Below are positions 50,165 through 59,100 of a DNA stretch of 64,000 nt, piece by piece. This DNA comes from Piezodorus guildinii (taxonomy: Eukaryota; Arthropoda; Insecta; Hemiptera; Pentatomidae), in NCBI GenBank assembly GCA_023052935.1, contig CM041292.1:28106954-28170953 (forward strand), in the 5' to 3' direction. The stretch's first letter is position 1; each line of letters opens with the position of its first letter. The notes under the pieces were generated by a model. The model searched no databases and had not been told where the DNA came from. It saw only the letters and a program-made list of their open reading frames with translations. A program made the translations under genes and the position numbers.

Positions 50165-53100
50165 GATGTAGCGATTTTTTTTACGGCGATCTTCTTTTAA
50201 CCGTTAGTGCGCGATCAGGCGATAGATCGACTATATATTAATACATATGAAGTGTAGAGCGGCGGAGTACAGACTATTGCGCAGTTAGTTTGTTCATAGT
50301 TATCGACTTGTACGGAAGTGTCTTAGATGGCGCATGTATAACGTTTTAATAACTTAATAACATTTAAAAATAACAATTTAAAATCAATTTGCTAAAAAAT
50401 ATGTTTCATTTGAGTAGTTTTATATGTGCCTTAAACACAACAGAAAGAATTACGAAAATCCACAGCATTTGAGGAAAATAATTAAGATTCTGTGCACTCT
50501 TAATTAATAAGGTATGTTTTTTTTCCAAAAATCTTTCAGCAATTTATTCAACATATAATTAATAAGCTCAGCACTAAAAGGGTTAAACCATAGGACGGTT
50601 TTCACAATTATTTAGCGTATTCATTCATGGAGGTTTAAAAGTAAAATAAATTGAAATCAAGTTTTTCTTTGGAAGAGAAAATTAAATTTTCTGTAATCTA
50701 GTCATTAAAAACTTTTTCCTGAAATATGAGTAGTAATATAGATGTAAGTTATACCGGTGAGAAGCACAATGTTTTAGAACAGCATAATATGCAATAGGAA
50801 GATATTATGAAATAAAAAATATTTAAAAATGTACTCATCATAATCCTCATCATTTTTCTTTTGGCTCGATAATTCTAAGATACATTTTTAGGCCAATCCA
50901 AAAAAAGTAATTTTATTTCATAACGTTTCGTTCTCCAGGGCCGTCTTTAAGTGTCTATCATGCATATTTATTCCAGATATAATGTTTTGTCTATGTTGCA
51001 TGATAGTTGAGGATGGCCATGAAGACGAAACGTTGTAAGTTATGAAATAAACCTAGTGCCCTTTGGGATTGGCCAGAAAATATATTTTACTTTTAAAATA
51101 TACTGACATGTACTTATATAAGCATGAAATTAACATTTTTAGAAAAAATCTTAAAATTTTAATTCTCTAGTTAGTTTGATTGTTATACCATAACATTTTT
51201 ATTCTTAGTGTCTCTTTCGGATTTTTAATTGTTCGGACCCCTCTGATGGTTGGGTCGAAACAATGGCAGAATTAAAATACAACACTAATAATGACTCTTA
51301 ATTTTTGCTACTATAGAGCAATTTATTTATGGTTTATTCTAGGACTGCTAGAAGATTAATAACAGTACTCCTCACCCCGAGTAGCTGCCAGTCTTGCTCT
51401 CGAACCTGACGAAGAGAGCACTGTCAGTACTGACGAAGTCGTGCTTCTCCATCGGCCTGGAGAAGGTGTCGCAGAAGGTCTTGATGATCTTCGAATCGTC
51501 CGGCCAAGAGGCGTCGTAGAGGGTGAGGCTCTCACCGCAGTCCCCGTCGAACATGGCGATCGGGGATTCGATTCTGTTTATCCGAAAACTGAAAAAAGGA
51601 AGAAAAAAAACTGTTGGTGAAGTATAATATATCTATGCAATTCTAGAATTTTCAAGTTAATATAAAACAATATACTATGTAACGTGGTGACGATATTATT
51701 TAAGGTCTAGTTTTTAAATTATTAGAGTTTTAACACCTTTGATAATAATCTTTACATGGAAACATTAAGTAGTGTGGACCGAATCCGGTACCTCGGACTC
51801 CACCTTAGCATGCTTCTTACTTGGCATCCTCATACAAGATTGAAATGACAAGAAAATGCTACAACACTTACGTGACAACGTCCATTCCACTGCAAAAAGC
51901 TCATTTATGTTACACTATCAGGCTTTATTTTGATAGATGGGATTGAGCTTTGGGGCTCCACTATTTCATCCATTTCTTTTCAAAATACCATTTATTTTGT
52001 GACTAATAAAATAATTCACATTGACTTTAATATCAAATTTGTCCTAGACATAGCCCGAAATAGGTATACCTTTTACTTTCACCTACTATACATAGTAACA
52101 AAGTATTGCAATCGTGAAAATTCCATTTTTGAATTTTTCGAATTCCATTTTTCAACGGAAATACACATTTTAGGGTCCCCTGAGTCCAAATAACCAAGTC
52201 CCGCAAAAAGGTCTGTGTGTGTGGTAACTCCCGAGCGGAAACGGTAGGTCCTGTGAAACTGAAATTTCATATTTAAGAGAACTATACGCCCGAGACGTTA
52301 CAAAATCATTTTCATCATAATGAGCTTACCAGAAGAGCCACTTTATACCATGCATTTTGCACCTTTTTTCGATTTTCTCGGAAACGGTTCCGACGATTTT
52401 GATTAAACTCTCTATAACGATGTAGAATGTAATGGGTTCATTTAGGTTTCATTTGGATTAAAATGGTAAAACAGGGCTTAAATGCCGATATTTTAAATTT
52501 TATTTCTCTAAAGTACTTTTAATTTTGTTGATTCTATAAAAGTAACTATATTATCTTGTTACCACTGATAAAAAACAGGTAAATATATAAATTGAATGAA
52601 TTCGATACAGAACTAAAGGAGAAAACAGAAATAAATATTTTTTTAATGCAATTTTTTGTTTTTGAACATAAGAGCAGTAATCTACATGTATGATATACCG
52701 TTGGAAAGCTAAAGATTTATTAAAAAAAAATTATCTCATACACAAGCTTTGAAAAGTTAATAGAGAGTACTAAAAAGCTGATAAAACTAAGTAATTGTTT
52801 TAGATAATAATATAATATATTTTTTAATAAAAAAACATATTTCTATATAAATTCAATTTAATTAATTCTTTAATAGTTTTTCATATTTTTATCTCTAACT
52901 GTATTTGAAAATTCTTTCATTGATTTCAAAAATAGAGGTAAGTGAATGTCGTATGTTGCCCGCACCAGATTTTTTAAATTCCTTAGCTCCCTTTTAATGA
53001 ATGACTTTTTTTTCCCACTAATAGGCTCGTTCGTACGGTGCTTAAAGTTTCACTTTCTGAAAAGCTTGGGACCAATTAACTTCAGTACTGCTTTTTGCGC

Positions 53101-56100
53101 ATGCCTAGGACTTGAATTTCACTATATTTTTAACAGCTTGTGAGTGAATTCGTCCAGTTCAGCTCCCTACTGTAAAAACTAACTGTGTATTTGTGATATA
53201 ATTATTTTTTATATTGATGTCACGCTTCTGTAGACGAAATATATCCTTGTTTACTTAAGAGAGTACCAACTTTATTGTTGAACCGTTGGTTTCTATGAAT
53301 TCTTGTTTTTATTTGAACCAGCAAGGAACTCTGTTATTAAAACCAACCGAACAACTGAGTCCCTTAGAATAACTTAAATGTTACAAATAAAGATAACATA
53401 TCTTGCTAAAATACGTTAGATAGATTCAATTACTTAATAAGGTTGAAGAGGGAGAGAAAAATATTTATAATTTATACACATATATAAAAATATGGTGCGG
53501 GCAACACACGACTTTCACTTACCTCCGTTTTATAAATCGATTAAATTTTTTTCAAATACAGTCAAGGATATAAATTATTAAAACTATTAAGGAATTCATT
53601 AAATGGAATTTCTATAGAAACATGTGTTTTATTAAAAATCTATTATATTTTTATCTAAAATAATTAGTTAGTCTTTTTTATTGGCTTTTCATCACTCTTT
53701 ATCAACTATTAAAAGCTTGTGCATGAGATAATATTTTTTCTAAAATCTTTAGCTTTCCATATATATTATATAATGTATAATGTAATGTATATATTATATT
53801 ATAAGATTATAAGATATATTTATATATATATATATATATTAATATCCAGGTATATTATACATGTATATTACTGTTCTTATGTTCGAAAACAAAAAATTGC
53901 ATTAAAGAAATATGTTTTCAGTTTTCTCCTTTAGTTGTTTTTTAATTTCGCACAACTTACATATTTAGCTGTTATCTGTCAATGCTAACAAGATAATTTG
54001 GTTATTTTTATAGAACCTACAAAATTAAAGGTACATTAAAGGAAGAAAATTTAAAATATCGGCATTTAAGCCCTGTCAAACTATTTTAATCAGAATGAAA
54101 GCTGCATGACGTTTAAGCCTATTTTTGATAAAATCGAAAAATGTGCGAAATGCATGGGAAAAACTCTTTTGGTAAGCTCATTTTGATGAAAAAGGTTTTA
54201 TAATGTCTCGGGGTATAGTTGTCTTAAATATGAAATTTCAGTTTCATAGGACTGTTCGTTTCCGCCCGGTAGTTACTCACCACACACACAAACACACACA
54301 CACCACAACACACCAGATCTTTTTGCGGAACTTGGTTATTTGGGCTCAGAGGACCCTAAAATGCGTATTTCCGTTGAAAACTGGAATTCAAAAAATTTTT
54401 CGATCGCAATACTTTCCCTTACTATATATAGTTAGTGAAAGTAAAAAAGTAAATGCATTAGTTGAATCAGGAGTTAAAAACAACTAATGTTGGGCTTAAA
54501 AAAGGTGGAGATTTTGACATTATCATGTTTGAGAACTAATAAAAAATCTAGCTTGAAATTTTACTACCCACGAGCGTCTGTTAGTGATAATGGGAGTGTG
54601 AAGAGAGTAAATTTGTATGCGGGTAAGAAACAGCTCGGCGTATATAATATAATTGTAGGAACATAATTCTAGAATTCAGCTTTAGATCTGTGAGATGAGA
54701 TCAAAATGGCGCGATCTTGTTTCCAGCACGTGGACGTAAGATTTCAATTGAAGGAGACTGTAAACATATAAAGGATACTTGGGTTTTATTGTTTAGTATA
54801 GGAATAATCCAAGGTAGTACTGCCAAAACCATTACATCCAAGTTTAAAAAAAATATAACGTCTAAAAATTATTTATTAGTCAAATACTGGAGGCTACTTT
54901 GGTTGACTCCTTCTTTTCTTAGTCATTTCATTCGATTGTCATCATTCCTTCTTTATGTTTCTCTCTTTTATTCCGACCTACGTAATCAGAGGCACAAAGG
55001 CCTTATCAAGGCTGCAAGGCGGTGAGGAAAAAATGCTGATGAAACAAAGCCAACATGTTTCCAGGTATAAAGGAAAATTTGCCTAATTTATATCCTGCAC
55101 CAAAATTATTCGTAGAAATCTAAATTATATACTTCAAATACATATTAAGCCCGTTGTTGCTATGTACGAGCTAAAGAGAAATAAAATACATAAGATAGGC
55201 TAGTTGAATAAAAAAAACACGTTTCTATCTGTTTGTTTGGATCAAGACGAAACCACAGCATTGCATTCTATAGTTTGACTCTATACTTAAGTACACAAAT
55301 CAAAGCATGTAAAAAAGTTCCAGCTTATTGCAAGGTTCCTCTTGAAATAGGCAAGATTCGAGAAAACTTGAGTGTAAAGCGGGATATTTTAGTACCTTTC
55401 AATAGTTAGCAAATAGAATAATTATTTAACTTAATCAATGAATAAACCAAGCTCTGCCTACTGTTATAAATTATTATTTTATTTTTATTTTGACTTGGAT
55501 ACGTCTTTTTGCCGGAGGTCTAAAATTTTTATCTTGTAACGTTTTTTGTTCACCCTAAAAAAATATCACATTTTTGACAAGCTTTAACTCTGTTGTGGCC
55601 CGGATCGAAAATTATTTTGTAATATAACATTTTTCGCTAAGACCTACTGTTTACGATCTATGTTGGTTTAAATAAAAAAAGGTTGCAAATGGACCAATGT
55701 CTAAGTGTAAAAGTACCAGTCTACATTTTCCTGGAACCATTCGGCCTTGTTGCTTTAGACTTAACGAAATCCGATATTCTTTTCTTAAAATCAATCTTTA
55801 TTCATCCCGAAGAGATGACCGTACGATAATAACCGTCTCTTCTTCTTTGATGTAGTGATAGGTTCTGTCTTCTTGTACAACTCTTCACTTGATCTCATTC
55901 ACAATTGTCCATCAACCCATCTGTTACCCAGGAATTTTCTCCAATACTGCGATTTCTTTTTCCAAGTTAGTCAGTTTGACCTTTACTTATCATCGTCAAA
56001 GTTTCGGACGCATACAACCCCTCATGTTTTACAACTTTGTCATAGTGTCGGAACATAGCCGATATACTCAGTACACCCCTATACCATACCAACGTTTTGT

Positions 56101-59100
56101 TGGTGTTCTTTGTCGCTAGGTATGCCTGTTACAACTTCCTGACATTAATTGATAAAAAATATTTTGTTTTAATAGGTTCTTCTTTTTTATACTTCAATAT
56201 ATATATATACATATACAAAGGTTACGCATTAAAAATAACTACGATCCTAATTATTACATATAAGTTTATTATCTGTTTGTTTATCCATATAACGTCACTT
56301 AATTATACTGTTGATAATCGGACTACTGTTGGGGGTCCTAAATTTTGCCTTCCAATTTTACCTAAGATAGGGGTACTTCAAGGAGTACCCGACGTCGCAC
56401 AGGTTCTGGAACACAAGGGGAACACCCCTTCGAAGGAGGACATTACCAAGGATATTTTATTCCCTTTAAAAAATTATAGAGCTATCTGCCAGATTTAAAC
56501 CCTCGACCTTGGGCAAAGAAAGATGGTATGCTAATCATTACACTTGAGATGACCTTTGTTGCTATCAGACACATCACTGGTTTATTATTTTATGTATTTG
56601 GGTAGGCATTTAACTTAGGTGCATATAAATTTATCAAGAAAAAAGAAAGACGACACACACTGTCCCTTTATATTCAAGGAAAATGGCCATTCACTACTAC
56701 TAAATTCAAAAAGCTATATCTCCGCTATTTCATAACCGACTTCAACGATTATTTTTTTCTTTTTTTAGGATATTTCATGATATAAAAAATAATGATAACG
56801 AAACGTTTAAAATTAAATAAATTTACATTAATTCCTACCTTTGTGTATTAGTGCTCTGCCCGTATTGAATACCTCAAGCTTTAATGAAAAAACCTGTACA
56901 ACTACAACCCATGAAGGGTCTTGGGCTCAGTACATATAGAGATTCGTACTGTTTCAAGGCCAACGGCAGTGCAATGAGGTGATTAGGCCTTAATCGCGCT
57001 CAGCCGCCAGGTTTTTCCCCAATTAATTTGGGTACCCACTTTGTAGAGGCTGGGTCTGCCCCAGGAGGGTCTCCATACCCTAGGGTGGCCCCCCCGACTG
57101 AATTAACAGAATAAATAATATTCCGCCACAGCCGGGATTCGAACCCAGGACCCGGAGCACAGCAGACTAGCGCTCTATTCACTAGACCACGCCGCTCCCC
57201 TTAAACTTTAATGAATGTTGATTTATTTTTATTGGTCGATTACAAAGGTTCATTATTGAAAATCTTTAACCAAAAGGGAAGCATTATATAATATCGTTAA
57301 AGAACTTTTGGTTGTATAAAGTATAATATTGGTACTTAAAATTGAAGCGATTACTTTACCCAAGTCTAGTAAATGTCTTAAATATCAAACATAAAACCGA
57401 AACACGAAGTTTACGAGGTTTAGAACAATAAGAGAAGGCTGGTAAAGTTCTAAAGGAGGAGAAGCCATTGAAGGGGTAAAGGTGCCCTCAGACTCTCTCC
57501 CCGTCTCTTGCACTTACTTCTCTAAGAAAGTCGTTACACAACTCCTTTCGGTAATAACTCTACTGAGAAGTAAAGCGATTGTTTGGAAATGATGACTCTT
57601 CTCTTCAACTTCCAAGGTCAGGGTCTAAACGACTGTTGGCCAAGTGACATCATCAGTATTATTTACTTGCACGGGTTGCTGATAGGACTTTGGGATTTCA
57701 TATTCCACACGTTTCATTGCAGATAGTAGAACAGAAGGATCGCTTTTCTAGCAAAACATTTGCTTCCTTGGTCTTACTATTTAATAATATTCTCTGACTT
57801 AAAAGATAGACATTCTAAGTGTAAGATACGCATTTTGGTGTATTAAAAGGTGCTAAGGCAGAGGTTATATAATGCACTGTACTGAGACCATTGCTATTAA
57901 ATATCTGCACGCCAGACATACTTGAGAATGATCATAACTTGTTGCAAATGGTGCAGCACTCCTAACATTTCAACAAGACCTAGTTATAGATTTCTTTATA
58001 ATATAATACCTCCTTGACAGTATCTCTTATTGAATTGCAACGTGGATGCAGAAGATGGGAAACGAAGAGTTTGTTTGTTATCTTTACACTTAAACATGAT
58101 ACATGTTCAGAAGTTTCTTTCAGTAAAAAGGAAAGTACAATATTTACGTCCACACTTGTCTTTCCTTACTTGTCTTCCACACTTTCACTTGGACCAAATA
58201 TTGACATCGAGGACCTATTTGAGATTTAGATAGAAACTGGACATACTATTTGAACTATTATCCAGACCACTTAACAAACGCTCAAAATCATTTTTAAATA
58301 AAAGAAAAATACTATCCGCAAAATAATGATAAAGCCTTATGAACATACGGAATAGGCTATGGAGCCCTGATCAACTCTCTACATCCAAAGATTTCAGTCA
58401 TTCCAGAAAGGAGTACGAAAAACCGTGGATATATCATACTGTAGAATGAATGATTTACTCCACGAGGAGTTGCTTACACTTTCATAAAGTGCAATAGAAT
58501 ATTATAAAAATGTTTACGGTAGGCTTACATATAGCACTGCAAACATTTAATTCCACTGCGAATACGTACAATCCGTCCCGAAGACTTTTGGAACGGTGAG
58601 ATAGTTCGATAATATTGCATTCGGATTAAATCTTATTTGATTATTCTTAATAGTTTTTCGCTGATAGCTGGTGAAAATATAATATTAACATAATCAGTTT
58701 GTATTATTTTTTAATTGATCGGTTGTTAGATTATCTATTTTTTCTTGACCCTAATGATGGTAAAAAAAATGGACCGAAACATAGGGGATGAGAATGCTAA
58801 GGTCAAAATAACGCGATCTTATTTCAAAGGATTAAGCTGATGATTTAAATTGTACTCGTAGAAGACTGTGAAAGGGGAGCCCGTGGCTGAATGGCTAGCG
58901 CGCTAGTCTCTCATGCCACAGGTTCTGAATTCGAATCCCAATCCCGGCGGGGCTTTTATAAGGATGTAATAAAAAATGTGGATTCACTCACAACCTCTTC
59001 TCCGGGTATGTGAGACCCGTCAGCCAAAGGGTGGTCACTCACAAAATTAGTCGTAGGGAGTGATGACCCTACACTAAAAATTGCATCGTGAAACGTGAGT

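Noticed and set aside
52075..52975. Coding capacity in the 0.9 kb repeat
   Set aside because: No frame is shared between copies. Small frames differ from copy to copy.
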